64,000 bases of DNA from Calditrichota bacterium (GTDB lineage Bacteria; Electryoneota; RPQS01): positions 310,001 through 374,000 of the forward strand of contig JACJVZ010000002.1 of NCBI GenBank assembly GCA_020637445.1. The letters are read 5' to 3'. Shown one piece after another: positions 42,303 to 50,859 of the stretch. Position numbers and translations under genes: made by a program. Under the pieces are notes generated by a model, which was not told where the DNA came from, did not search any database, and saw only the letters and a list, made by a program, of their open reading frames with translations. Every line of letters starts with the position of its first letter. Position 1 is the stretch's first letter.

Positions 42303-44174
42303 TTACAAATGACCGATTCTCTTAAGGTGGATCAATAGCGCGGAGGTGTCTGAGGGGCGGACTCCGGAGATCCGTCCAGCCTGACCTAAGGTTTTAGGTT
42401 TATAGAAACTTAGCTTCTCTTTGGCTTCGTGGGACATGGAGTGCACCGACCAATGGTCGAGATCGTCGGGAAGACGGACTTCTTCCCAGCGACGGACCTG
42501 TTCGGCGCGGAAGCGTTCCCGCTGGATGTAACCCTCATATTTTACATCCATTTCAATGCCTGCCAGCAGCTCTTCATCAGGAGAATCGGAACGAATTTTC
42601 TTGAACTGAGGACTTTCCGCGACGAGAGCTTGCAACTCGGCTTCCGGACGCTTCAGAATGGCTGCGAAACGGCTGCCTTTTAATTTCGGGTCTGACAATA
42701 GACCAGATTCGGTCAGCTCTTCGAGCCGTGTTTCGTGAAGGAACGCTGTTATGGTGTCAAGTTTATGTTTCTTTTCTAAATAGGAGTCAAATTGCTGATC
42801 ATCAACCAGGCCCAATTCGCGGCCAATGTCGGTTAAGCGCTGATCGGCGTTGTCCTGACGGAGGATCAGGCGATGTTCGGCGCGGGAGGTGAACATCCGG
42901 TAGGGTTCGTCCGGAGTTTTGGTGATCAAATCATCAATTAACACACCGATATAGGCCTGGTCACGGCCCAAAACCAGCGAATCACCGCCGTTCAGTTTCT
43001 GAGCAGCGTTTATTCCGGCAATTAACCCTTGGGCGGCAGCTTCCTCGTAGCCCGTGGTGCCATTGATCTGGCCAGCGAAGAACAGACCCTCTATGACCTT
43101 AGTTTCTAAGGAGTAATGAAGCTGATGAGCGGGGAAGAAGTCATATTCGACGGCATACCCGGGGCGCATCATCTCGGTATTTTCGAGTCCGGGGACGGTG
43201 CGCAGGGCTTCGAACTGGACGTCTTCGGGCAAGCTCGAGCTGAATCCATTCATATAGACTTCGAATGTGTCCCAACCTTCGGGCTCAAGAAAGATCTGGT
43301 GCCGGTCTTTGTCGGCGAAGCGGACGATCTTGTCTTCGATGGATGGGCAATAGCGCGGGCCGCGGCCCTGGATGCGCCCGGCGAACAGCGGGGACTTGTG
43401 CAGCCCGCCGCGCAGGACATCGCGAGTCTTTGTATTTGTGTAAGTTAGGTGGCAAGCGAGCTGATCGGTGACGGCTTTCCGGGTTTTGACAGAGAAGGGA
43501 ACGATGCGGCCGTCGCCGGGCTGGTGTTCGCAGCGAGCGTAGTCGATCGTGCGTCCGTCCAGGCGCGGGGGGGTGCCGGTCTTCAGTCTGCCGACCTCAA
43601 AGCCGTGTTTCATCAGCATTTCCGAGAGTCCGAGCGAAGGTGCTTCGCCTATCCGACCGCCGGGGAGTTGCCAATCCCCCATGTGCAGCAAACCATTCAG
43701 AAACGTCCCGGCGCAAAGTACCGCCGCTCGGCACTCAAAGCGCTGACCGCTGGCCGCGATGCAGGCCGAAAGTCTGCCGCCGGAGGTTTCGAAGTCTATG
43801 ATTGTATTTTGTTTGAGGTCTAAATTTCGTTGCGATTCGAGGGTTTTGCGAACTTCGCGGGCGTAGAGAACGCGATCGCACTGCGCGCGAGGGGACCAAA
43901 CGGCAGGACCCTTGGAGCGATTCAGCATGCGAAACTGGACGGTGGCAAGGTCGGCCAACCGGCCCATTTCGCCGCCGAGCGCATCTATCTCCTTGACTAA
44001 TTGACCTTTAGCAAGCCCGCCGATAGCCGGGTTGCAAGACATTTGGCCGATAGTTTGGAGATTTTGGGTGACCAAACAGGTGCGAAAGCCCATGCGAGAC
44101 GTGGCCAGTGCGGCTTCGACGCCCGCGTGTCCGCCGCCGATCACGACGACATCATAAGTAGTGTGTATTGCCAT
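42303..44174 (-). CDS. mnmG: tRNA uridine-5-carboxymethylaminomethyl modification enzyme MnmG
   Basis: The 623-residue protein has the FAD-binding GGGHAGVEAALATSRMG at the start, SCNPAIGGLAKGQLVKEIDA, FAGQINGTTGYEEAAAQGL and the C-terminal helical domain, all typical of MnmG/GidA. With MnmE it installs the cmnm5 group on the wobble uridine of tRNAs. The ATG at 44174 has AAGGA before it; a longer frame would include a GTGCTTG palindrome. Its partner mnmE is 16 kb away in this window rather than adjacent. Confidence 0.97.
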   Translation of the reverse strand: MAIHTTYDVVVIGGGHAGVEAALATSRMGFRTCLVTQNLQTIGQMSCNPAIGGLAKGQLVKEIDALGGEMGRLADLATVQFRMLNRSKGPAVWSPRAQCDRVLYAREVRKTLESQRNLDLKQNTIIDFETSGGRLSACIAASGQRFECRAAVLCAGTFLNGLLHMGDWQLPGGRIGEAPSLGLSEMLMKHGFEVGRLKTGTPPRLDGRTIDYARCEHQPGDGRIVPFSVKTRKAVTDQLACHLTYTNTKTRDVLRGGLHKSPLFAGRIQGRGPRYCPSIEDKIVRFADKDRHQIFLEPEGWDTFEVYMNGFSSSLPEDVQFEALRTVPGLENTEMMRPGYAVEYDFFPAHQLHYSLETKVIEGLFFAGQINGTTGYEEAAAQGLIAGINAAQKLNGGDSLVLGRDQAYIGVLIDDLITKTPDEPYRMFTSRAEHRLILRQDNADQRLTDIGRELGLVDDQQFDSYLEKKHKLDTITAFLHETRLEELTESGLLSDPKLKGSRFAAILKRPEAELQALVAESPQFKKIRSDSPDEELLAGIEMDVKYEGYIQRERFRAEQVRRWEEVRLPDDLDHWSVHSMSHEAKEKLSFYKPKTLGQAGRISGVRPSDTSALLIHLKRIGHL

Positions 44175-44234
44175 CCGAATCCTTGCCATTGCGGGTCTGG
44201 AGAGTGCTTGTGAAGCACGAACCCACAACGGCGA

Positions 44235-44438
44235 ATTTTGCTAAGTTGAGTACAATGAGTTGTTTGAGAAGAGTTTGGCTGCTTGGTAGCAGCGAAATGC
44301 GTGCTGGCGCAGGTGATTTTTGCTATTTTGAGTACAAACAGTTGTTTGAGTTCTGTTTGTGAACTTATGAGCAATTTTTGGGCGAGCCGAATCGATTTGT
44401 TAAATTGAGTGCAGAGAGTTAGTTAACAGTTGTTTGGC
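44235..44438. repeat. three imperfect direct repeats of about 40 bases
   Basis: Units start near 44235, 44318 and 44395, each containing TTTGCTA/TTTGTTA, TTGAGTACAA or TTGAGTGCAG and AGTTGTTTG. The period is about 80 bases. They lie in the gap between mnmG and the HEPN-like gene and resemble iterons or operator arrays. Confidence 0.5.
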
Positions 44439-45232
44439 TAGCCACAAGACGAAACCAATGCGCCACTTTGGGCAGCTCGCACTATTTCGTTTGCAAAGGT
44501 CATTGAATATCGTCGAGCAGCTGAGGTATATCTGCTGAACTGATCCATGCTTGGCCAGACTTCAGGCCACATACCGTGAGACGGATTCGGTGACATTTCT
44601 TTTAGGCGATCGTTTGCCCATCTTCCCCGATGAAGCAGGGTGTGGCGCATCTGCTCAAGTTCACAAAGCCATCGATGTGTAACTGCTGTGAAGCCCACGT
44701 CTATGCCAGTGACACCAATTATTTGAGAAAGTCGCTTCGCACCGTTTTCCTTTTGATAGCCGTGGAAACCGGCAACCAAATGAGCGATGTCATAATATTG
44801 GAGATCATCGGCAATTGTTGCGAATTTCACTAAAGGGACTCGTTTGTTGCCTGATGCAATATGTAGCCGACGGTAAGCGGGGGTCTCCAAGAGATGACGA
44901 TTCCTTTGTAGCCAGTCTCCGAGAAAGCGGATTGCCATATACTCAAGACTGGACCAAAGCCTAATTGCAACAGTAGAAGATGAGAACTTAGCTGTTGTCG
45001 CTTCCTGAGCAAGAAGACGAAGACTACCTGAACTCAACTTGAGTTTTCGATACTCCTGTTTTGCTCGCCACCCTTTGCCACTTTTCACTGCATGTTCGTA
45101 GGCAACTACTTGTGTACAAGAAACCATGATGCCATAGAAGGCAATTAGGTCCTGGTATTCATTCACAAACTCGCTGTGAGCAAGAAATGCCCAATCGGTT
45201 GATTCGCTTTCTATAAATTCTTCTTGATTCAA
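44438..45232 (-). CDS. HEPN-like protein of unknown function
   Basis: A 264-residue, AT-richer gene whose product is mostly alpha-helical and contains CELEQMRHTLLHRGRW near residue 195. The R-x4-H arrangement (RHTLLH) followed by RG is the catalytic signature of HEPN ribonucleases. The surrounding helices (STVAIRLWSSLEYMAIRFLG) fit such a fold. No toxin-antitoxin partner or nucleotidyltransferase is adjacent. The start is probably a TTG at 45232; the frame stays open for about 22 further codons without an ATG. Confidence 0.6.
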   Translation of the reverse strand: MNQEEFIESESTDWAFLAHSEFVNEYQDLIAFYGIMVSCTQVVAYEHAVKSGKGWRAKQEYRKLKLSSGSLRLLAQEATTAKFSSSTVAIRLWSSLEYMAIRFLGDWLQRNRHLLETPAYRRLHIASGNKRVPLVKFATIADDLQYYDIAHLVAGFHGYQKENGAKRLSQIIGVTGIDVGFTAVTHRWLCELEQMRHTLLHRGRWANDRLKEMSPNPSHGMWPEVWPSMDQFSRYTSAARRYSMTFANEIVRAAQSGALVSSCG

Positions 45233-45349
45233 AGCATCCCAATCAGTGTGTATAAACTCAAATTCTGACTTGCCAATAATGACTCTTGACCGTCGAAGTT
45301 AGTCAAAGGCCATAGACGATAATACGTAATTACTCTCAATGCACTTGAA

Positions 45350-45496
45350 GCGAGTGGATTGCCATCCGCATCAGCGTGTTATTGAAGCCCGCTCTTTGTG
45401 TTCGGTTTGTTTTACGAGATCCTTCCAGGATGACAAAGCGACTGACGTTGTCGCTCTTGACTGGGGGATTTTGCCCAGCAAGCTGGGCGCTACAAT
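45350..45496. repeat. repeat cluster (degenerate REP, ATCC-type element, GCCCAGC hairpin)
   Basis: GCGAGTGGATTGCCATCCGCA at 45350-45370 resembles the REP; GAGATCCTTCCAGGATGACA lies at 45416-45435; GCCCAGCAAGCTGGGC with CGCTACAA follows at 45474-45496. The rest of the gap 45233-45504 holds no gene. Confidence 0.6.
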
Positions 45497-45504
45497 AGGA
45501 ACGC

Positions 45505-45879
45505 TCAGTTTTTTGTTTTTGCTCTCTTTGTGGAGGGCTTTTTCTTCTTTGTAGCGGCGCGCGCCGACGCTTCTGCTGCTAACTTGCCTAACTCTCTTAT
45601 GGCGTCGTCGTCTTCCAAATCCTCTGAAGACAAGGAGTAATAGTGCATGCGCATCTCGGGTTTGTCTTCGAACGGCGCGAACTGCTGCATTTTTCTTGCT
45701 GTGAAGCGCGCGCGGTTTTCTTCGTCGGCCTTCAGATAAATCATGTCGCCGTCAGTTAGCGCGAACATGCGGCCGTTCAAGTAGAAGCCTGCGCCGCCGA
45801 ACATTCTCTTAATACTCACTTTGCCGAGGAGACTTAGGCGCTCTTGGTAGTAGTCTAGGATGTCTTGGCTTAGGGGCAT
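45505..45879 (-). CDS. TfoX/Sxy N-terminal domain protein
   Basis: A 124-residue protein whose first 95 residues follow the TfoX N-terminal domain (SIKRMFGGAGFYLNGRMFALTDG, YLKADEENRARF, MHYYSLSSEDLEDDDAIREL). In gamma-proteobacteria TfoX activates competence genes, but stand-alone domains like this occur widely without known role. The tail is very Lys/Ala-rich (ATKKKKPSTKRAKTKN), so nucleic-acid contact is plausible. Confidence 0.85.
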   Translation of the reverse strand: MPLSQDILDYYQERLSLLGKVSIKRMFGGAGFYLNGRMFALTDGDMIYLKADEENRARFTARKMQQFAPFEDKPEMRMHYYSLSSEDLEDDDAIRELGKLAAEASARAATKKKKPSTKRAKTKN

Positions 45880-45891
45880 GTCAGAATAGGT

Positions 45892-46048
45892 ATGAGGTTA
45901 GAGGTAAGAGGTATGAACCTGGAGCGTGTGCGCCTTGAATTCACGAATGTACGACGAGATCCTTCGCTGCGCTTTGTTCAGGATGACAAGACAGGTTGCT
46001 CCACGTGGAACATTATGCAACAGCGGGCGGAACGCCTTCCGCCCCTAC
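45892..46048. repeat. repeat cluster upstream of the CstA tail (low-complexity, ATCC-type, REP copy 9)
   Basis: AGGTATGAGGTTAGAGG and AAGAGGTATGAACC lie at 45894-45917; GAGATCCTTCGCTGCGC then TTGTTCAGGATGACA at 45956-45988; a REP of the GGAACGCCTTCC subtype at 46023-46048, which codes for the last residues of CstA on the minus strand. Confidence 0.75.
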
Positions 46049-47761
46049 ATCTGAGCTATCACTCTTTGAGAAAACTTTGATCGCTTCCCACAACAACATC
46101 AGCGCCAGAACGATCAAGATCAGCGCGACCCACGGAACGGGAGATGTGGGCATTGTAAGCGCACCGTCTTTTACAAATCCTCCAGTTACATATTGTAACA
46201 GCGCCCAACCGCTCATGATGTACATGATGACCGTGGGAATTCCGGCGACAGGCCAAACCCAATTGGCTTTGTAGGTGCGATAGAGCCAAACCGTGATGCC
46301 GAGCAGGCCGATCGCCGCGAGCAATTGATTGCTTGCTCCGAAAACGGGCCAAAAGATTTGCCAACTTGGAATCACTTTGCCGCTCGCATCGGTGACCGTG
46401 CGCATGACGAAGAACAACGGCACGAACGCCGTCAATCCCGTTGAAACATAACGCCCGAGCGCGCCTTGCCAGCCGGTGAGTTCTTGCAAAATGTAGCGTC
46501 CTAATCTCGTGCAGACGTCGAGTGTGTCATAGACGAAAGTCGTGAACGCCATCAAGCCGAACAATACACCGAAGCTCGCGGGAATTCCGAAAACTTCCAT
46601 AAAGCGGCCGAGACCCAACGCGTAAATGAAATTCGGTTTGCCGCCGATTTGCGCGATGGCTTCTTTCGACAGAATCATCACGCACGCGAGTGACACGACC
46701 GCGACCATTGCCTCGAGGAGCATTGCGCCGTAGCCGACTTTCTTCGCGTCGGGCTCCGTGCGCAACTGTTTTGAGCTTGTGCCGCTGGCGATAATCGAAT
46801 GAAATCCGCTGCACGCTCCGCAAGCAACTGTGATAAACAAAATCGGAAAGAGCGTCGCCGTGCCCGCGCCGGAGGGGACGTTCCAACTGATGAACGCGGG
46901 ATATTCGATCTTGCTTCCGCTAAAGAGCACACCGACCGCGCCGGCGATCAGGGCCGCGAACAAGAAGAATCCGCCCAAGTGTCCGCGCGGCTGCAGCAGG
47001 AGCCACATCGGGACGACCGCGGCGAGGAAACAATATATGAGGAGAAGGACGACCCAGATTTTTTGCGCCGCGAGGTCGCTGATGCCGAACCAGCTCGCAA
47101 AATCAATGGGGATGTACTGGCCGAACCAGATGGCCGCGCCGACCAAGGGCAAGAAGATCAGCGTCGTCGTGAGCAGCGAGAGCTTAGTCCACCGAAGGAC
47201 GAAGGCCATGACGATGGGCAGCGCGAGGTAGAGCAGGCTGGAGGTGGCAATGCCTGCGCCGCTGACGGTCTGGCCGTTTTCCAAGGTGATTTGGCCGACG
47301 AAGCTGCCTGCGACAATATCTGTAAACGCAACAATAATATATATTAACGCAATCCAGACAAAAGTCAGGAAGAGAAAATAGCTGCGGCGCGTCATATGTT
47401 CGCGGACGACTTCGGCAATCGAGCGGGCCTTGTGGCGAATCGAGGCCACGAGCGAGCCGAAGTCGTGGATGCCGCCGATGAAGATCGCGCCCAGCAAAAT
47501 CCATATTAATGTGGGCAGCCAGCCGAACATCATGCCTGCGACAATCGGCCCGACGATGGGGCCCGCCGCGGCGATGGCCGAGAAGTGTTGGCTCAGCAGA
47601 AATCTCCAATCAATCGGATCGTAATCCACGCCGTCGGCCAGCTCCACCGCCGGTGTTTTCTTGTCCGGATCCAGCCAAAGCAGCCGCGCGAGCAGGCTGC
47701 CGTAGGTTTTGTAGGCTACGATCAGGATCAGGGCGCTGGTTAGGATGATGGTTAGGAGCAT
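46013..47761 (-). CDS. cstA: carbon starvation protein A family transporter
   Basis: The 582-residue protein has the CstA pattern of about 15-16 membrane helices with GPIVGPIVAGMMFGWLPTL, FIGGIHDFGSLVASIRHKA, CGACSGFHSIIASGTSSKQL and GASNQLLAAIGLL. It belongs to the shorter bacterial form (about 580 residues against 700 in E. coli); relatives import peptides or pyruvate on starvation. The last twelve residues (DVGAEGVPPAVA) and thus the C-terminus come from a REP copy rather than from the family. Confidence 0.92.
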   Translation of the reverse strand: MLLTIILTSALILIVAYKTYGSLLARLLWLDPDKKTPAVELADGVDYDPIDWRFLLSQHFSAIAAAGPIVGPIVAGMMFGWLPTLIWILLGAIFIGGIHDFGSLVASIRHKARSIAEVVREHMTRRSYFLFLTFVWIALIYIIVAFTDIVAGSFVGQITLENGQTVSGAGIATSSLLYLALPIVMAFVLRWTKLSLLTTTLIFLPLVGAAIWFGQYIPIDFASWFGISDLAAQKIWVVLLLIYCFLAAVVPMWLLLQPRGHLGGFFLFAALIAGAVGVLFSGSKIEYPAFISWNVPSGAGTATLFPILFITVACGACSGFHSIIASGTSSKQLRTEPDAKKVGYGAMLLEAMVAVVSLACVMILSKEAIAQIGGKPNFIYALGLGRFMEVFGIPASFGVLFGLMAFTTFVYDTLDVCTRLGRYILQELTGWQGALGRYVSTGLTAFVPLFFVMRTVTDASGKVIPSWQIFWPVFGASNQLLAAIGLLGITVWLYRTYKANWVWPVAGIPTVIMYIMSGWALLQYVTGGFVKDGALTMPTSPVPWVALILIVLALMLLWEAIKVFSKSDSSDVGAEGVPPAVA

Positions 47762-47769
47762 GGCTTTGA

Positions 47770-48142
47770 AAAGAGGAAACTGGAAAAAGGAAATAGGAAA
47801 CAGCGCCGAGCCGGGTTAAGGCTGCCGCAACCCGGCCGGAATTCTTCTTCTGTCATACTTTGTTAGGATCTATTTGAGCCTACCACCTTCGTCAAGCAGT
47901 GGTAAGCCGACGAGAGCGCGGAAGTCGGGGTCGGAGCGCTGGTTACTTGAAAAGATCCTTATCCTTACAGGACAGGCGCCGGATGACGGAACTATTTGCT
48001 TGGCGATTGTGGTTTGCGTTTTTCGTAAACGTGGTGCTCAGAGAGATCCTTCACTATGTTTCCCTACGGGGACAGGCAGGATGACAAAGTGCTTGACGAT
48101 CTTGAACTTGTCTCGCAGCGGGCGAATTGCCAACCGCCCAAC
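47770..48142. repeat. long intergenic composite repeat region
   Basis: Contents in order: GGAAATAGGAAAC low-complexity (47770-47802); the second GCCGAGCCGGGTTAAGG...CCGGCCGGAA element (47805-47842); TGTCATACTTTGTTAGGATCT (47851-47871); AGATCCTTATCC..GGATGAC (47953-47987); GAGATCCTTCACTATG..GGATGACA (48043-48086); and a decayed REP (48118-48140). No gene was found in the 406 bases between the two coding regions. Confidence 0.75.
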
Positions 48143-48167
48143 AGCTTACTCTGCGCTGGACCGTTTG

Positions 48168-49136
48168 TCAAACGATGTTGATCACAACTTTTCCCGGAGA
48201 GTGGCCAGTGTATACTTGGCGGACGGCTTCGGGGATTTGATCGAACTTGAATTTGTGCGAGATGACAGGTTTTAGTTTGTTTTGCTCCGCGAGGTCTTTC
48301 AGGAAAAGCAAATCAGCCCGCGTGGGTTTGGCGACGAAGACTCTGAATTTCTTGCTGCCGAATAGAGAATAGTACCAACCGAAGAACATCGCGCCGAACA
48401 TTTGTTTGTATTGTCCGCCGACCACAACGTAGCGGCCATTTTCCGCGAGCGCGCGTTTGTAGTGTGACAGCGGATGGTAGCCGTTTGCGCCGACTATCAA
48501 ATCATAGTGTTGGCCGTTTTGGGTGAAATCTTCTTTGGTGTAGTCGATGACGTGGTCGGCTCCAAGTCCGCGCGATTGCTCCACGTTGCGCGAACTGCAA
48601 ACGGCGGTGACCTCTGTTTCATATGCCTTTGCAATCTGAACCGCAAAAGAGCCTACACCGCCGGACGCGCCATTGATCAAAACTTTCTTGCCCGCTTTGA
48701 TCTCGGCAATACGCAGAGCTTGCAATGCCGTGATGGCTGCCAACGGAATTGCGGCCGCTTCTTCGTAAGACAGATTCGCGGGTTTGTGCGCAAGTGCTCT
48801 CTCGATTGCGCACGCGTACTCCGCAAATCCTCCAAAACCATTGCCTGAGAGATCGCCGTAGACTTCGTCGCCGGGTTTGAAGCTCGTGACATTCTTGCCG
48901 ACGGTTTCGACTTTACCCGCGACGTCCGCGCCGAGTATGTAAGTCTTAGGTTTGGAGAAACCTTCCATGAAACGCATAATAAACGGCTCGGCGCGCAGCA
49001 AATGCCAGTCGGCTGCGTTCACGGACGTCGCATGCACTCTAATCAAGACTTCATTGTCGTTAGGCTCGGGAATTGGGAGTTCTTCGAGTTTGAGAACATC
49101 TTCCGAGCCGTATCTTCTGTTTGTAAATGCGTTCAC
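48168..49136 (-). CDS. NAD(P)-dependent alcohol dehydrogenase/quinone reductase (MDR superfamily)
   Basis: A 322-residue medium-chain dehydrogenase/reductase without zinc ligands: SVNAADWHLLRAEPF near residue 41, ILGADVAGKVETVG near 69, PLAAITALQAL, and the nucleotide-binding GASGGVGSFAVQIAKA near residue 154. It resembles NADPH:quinone oxidoreductases that reduce quinones or enals. The start is a GTG at 49136, preceded by GGAG and 2 bases after the TPR lipoprotein stop, so it is the third gene of an operon. Confidence 0.9.
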   Translation of the reverse strand: MNAFTNRRYGSEDVLKLEELPIPEPNDNEVLIRVHATSVNAADWHLLRAEPFIMRFMEGFSKPKTYILGADVAGKVETVGKNVTSFKPGDEVYGDLSGNGFGGFAEYACAIERALAHKPANLSYEEAAAIPLAAITALQALRIAEIKAGKKVLINGASGGVGSFAVQIAKAYETEVTAVCSSRNVEQSRGLGADHVIDYTKEDFTQNGQHYDLIVGANGYHPLSHYKRALAENGRYVVVGGQYKQMFGAMFFGWYYSLFGSKKFRVFVAKPTRADLLFLKDLAEQNKLKPVISHKFKFDQIPEAVRQVYTGHSPGKVVINIV

Positions 49137-49138
49137 AA

Positions 49139-50272
49139 TTACTCCATTCCTACGAGCCTACGAAAAATTGGATCTTTGCGGCATCCATCGAAGTCGGGGT
49201 CGGCTTTGGCGTAGGTTGCGAAATTTGAGTCTTCGCTGATTGACTTTTCGAGGTACTCTGACGCTTGTGACGTGTTGTTCATGATGCAGCTCAGCGCGGC
49301 CATGTTGTAGAGCACGCCCGCGTCGCGCGGCCTTAGCTTTAAGGCTTCATCCAAACAGGTTTGCGCTTCGTCGTATTGTTTCAGATACATCATGCATGAT
49401 GCTTTGGACGAGACAATTTCGAAGGCGCCGGGTTTGATCTTCTCGGCTTCAGCAAATACCGCGCGGCACTCTTCCACGCGATTCATCTTGGCGAGAATTT
49501 CGCCTTTGGTTACAACCGCCCAAAGCATTTTCGGATCACGCGCAAACGCGGAGTCTTCACATGCGAGCGCTTCGTCGAATTTGCCCTGCGCCTGCAGCCA
49601 CCAACCTTTTTGCTGCCACAAATACGCATCACTTGGATCGATAGCGAGGCCCGCTTCGGCAACAGCAACCGCGTCGCCCGCCCGGCCGAGCTGTCCAAGG
49701 CAGGTTGCTTTGTTGCCGATGGTCTTAATGTGTTCAGGATCTTGTGCCAAGACCGAATCAAAAACGGCCAAGGCTTCTTCGCGACGGTCGAGATTCATCA
49801 AGCAGACGCCCTTAAACATTCTGGCGTAGATATGATGCGGGTCGATTTTCAGCGCGTTGTCCGCGCTAGCCAAGGCGGTTTCGTAGTTTCCTTTTTGCCA
49901 ATGCGCGCGACTGTCCGTTAGTTCGTAGAGCAGAGCGAGGCTATCGGACATGCTCTCTGTATTAACATGCGAGAGCGCAAACAAACTGCTGTCCGGTTCA
50001 TTGGCCAAAAAGTAAAAGATTGCGCTGTCTAGCGGCGACTTCTGTTCAGGCAAAAGGTTGGGCAGCTCGCGCTTGAACTCGTCTTTGCGCGCGAGCACTT
50101 CGCTATCCGACGCGGTCCCAATCAACAGAGCACCGACTCTTATGTTGATTGAGACTCCTTTTAATCCCGATTTCTCGCGCGAATCCTTTTGCGAATCACG
50201 AGATGTGCATCCGATCATGGTTACAACGACAACCGCTGTCAGCACGACCGATGCAATCGCTTGCTTGGTCAT
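49139..50272 (-). CDS. TPR lipoprotein
   Basis: A 377-residue protein with a lipobox (TMIGC, Cys at 22), a hydrophilic linker, and at least six TPR units (NYETALASADNALKIDPHH, EEALAVFDSVLAQDPEH, AVAVAEAGLAIDPSD, FDEALACEDSAFARDP, ECRAVFAEAEKIKPG, DEAQTCLDEALKLRP). TPR arrays serve as scaffolds. The ATG overlaps the TGA of the acetyltransferase gene upstream (ATGA). Confidence 0.9.
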   Translation of the reverse strand: MTKQAIASVVLTAVVVVTMIGCTSRDSQKDSREKSGLKGVSINIRVGALLIGTASDSEVLARKDEFKRELPNLLPEQKSPLDSAIFYFLANEPDSSLFALSHVNTESMSDSLALLYELTDSRAHWQKGNYETALASADNALKIDPHHIYARMFKGVCLMNLDRREEALAVFDSVLAQDPEHIKTIGNKATCLGQLGRAGDAVAVAEAGLAIDPSDAYLWQQKGWWLQAQGKFDEALACEDSAFARDPKMLWAVVTKGEILAKMNRVEECRAVFAEAEKIKPGAFEIVSSKASCMMYLKQYDEAQTCLDEALKLRPRDAGVLYNMAALSCIMNNTSQASEYLEKSISEDSNFATYAKADPDFDGCRKDPIFRRLVGME

Positions 50273-50745
50273 TTTAGCTCCTTTCGGTATGTGATGTTGC
50301 GATCTACTTCTTTGAAGCCGAAGGACAGATGGGCGGCGTGCGACGGGTCATTGTCAAGCCACGTGTCGCTTGCGAGCTCTTGACAGCCGTTCGTTTTGGC
50401 CCATTCCTCGGCGGCACGCATGAGAGCGTGGCCGACGCCTTGTCGGCGGTATTTTTGGTCGACCCACCAGCCTTCAATGAAGAAGATTCTGTCACTCAAG
50501 CACCCATCCGCACGGTTGCAGGTCTGGCCCTCAAGGAATGCGACAACTTGACCATCGAGCGCTTCCGCTATCCAGACTTTGTAGCTGTCGCGATTGCCAA
50601 AGATTTGTATTTCATGTCTTTGTTCGTTCTTGTTAGCATTCGGCCAAAGCTCGCAACGCATGCGCAGCCAATCGAGATGATCGGTTTTGGTTAGGAGACG
50701 GATGTTCAAAGAACGGGTCTGAGCTTTGAATTCAGAGGTCTGCAT
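50269..50745 (-). CDS. AAC(6')-like aminoglycoside N-acetyltransferase (GNAT)
   Basis: The 158-residue protein follows the AAC(6')-I family: DWLRMRCELWPNAN, HEIQIFGN, the acetyl-CoA loop DQKYRRQGVGHALMRAAEEW near residue 97 and the family-specific GCQELASDTWLDND plus HLSFGFKEVDRNITYRKEL. Such enzymes acetylate aminoglycosides, but environmental members may act on other amines. It is the first gene of a unit with the TPR lipoprotein and MDR reductase. No integron or mobile element flanks it. Confidence 0.88.
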   Translation of the reverse strand: MQTSEFKAQTRSLNIRLLTKTDHLDWLRMRCELWPNANKNEQRHEIQIFGNRDSYKVWIAEALDGQVVAFLEGQTCNRADGCLSDRIFFIEGWWVDQKYRRQGVGHALMRAAEEWAKTNGCQELASDTWLDNDPSHAAHLSFGFKEVDRNITYRKELK

Positions 50746-50772
50746 GAAGGCTTTGAGGTTATTAGGTATGTG

Positions 50773-50802
50773 CCGGGCTAGGCGGAGCTTCGCCGAGCCC
50801 GG
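50773..50802. repeat. CCGGGCT hairpin repeat
   Basis: CCGGGCTAGGCGGAGCTTCG followed by CCGAGCCCGG pairs over most of its length (CCGGGCT/AGCCCGG and GGCG/CGCC). It lies in the gap upstream of the acetyltransferase gene and lacks a T-tract, so it is listed as repeat, not terminator. Confidence 0.55.
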
Positions 50803-50859
50803 TGAATGAGCTTACGGTTGCCATGTTTGTCCCCACGAAAAACCGGGCAATATCAGAAC

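Noticed and set aside
44235..44438. CRISPR array
   Set aside because: Only three imperfect units with unequal spacing are present, and no cas gene is in the window.
45997..46012. Third parS site TGCTCCACGTGGAACA
   Set aside because: It has three mismatches to the consensus, as does the one at 36035-36050, so neither is called as a feature.
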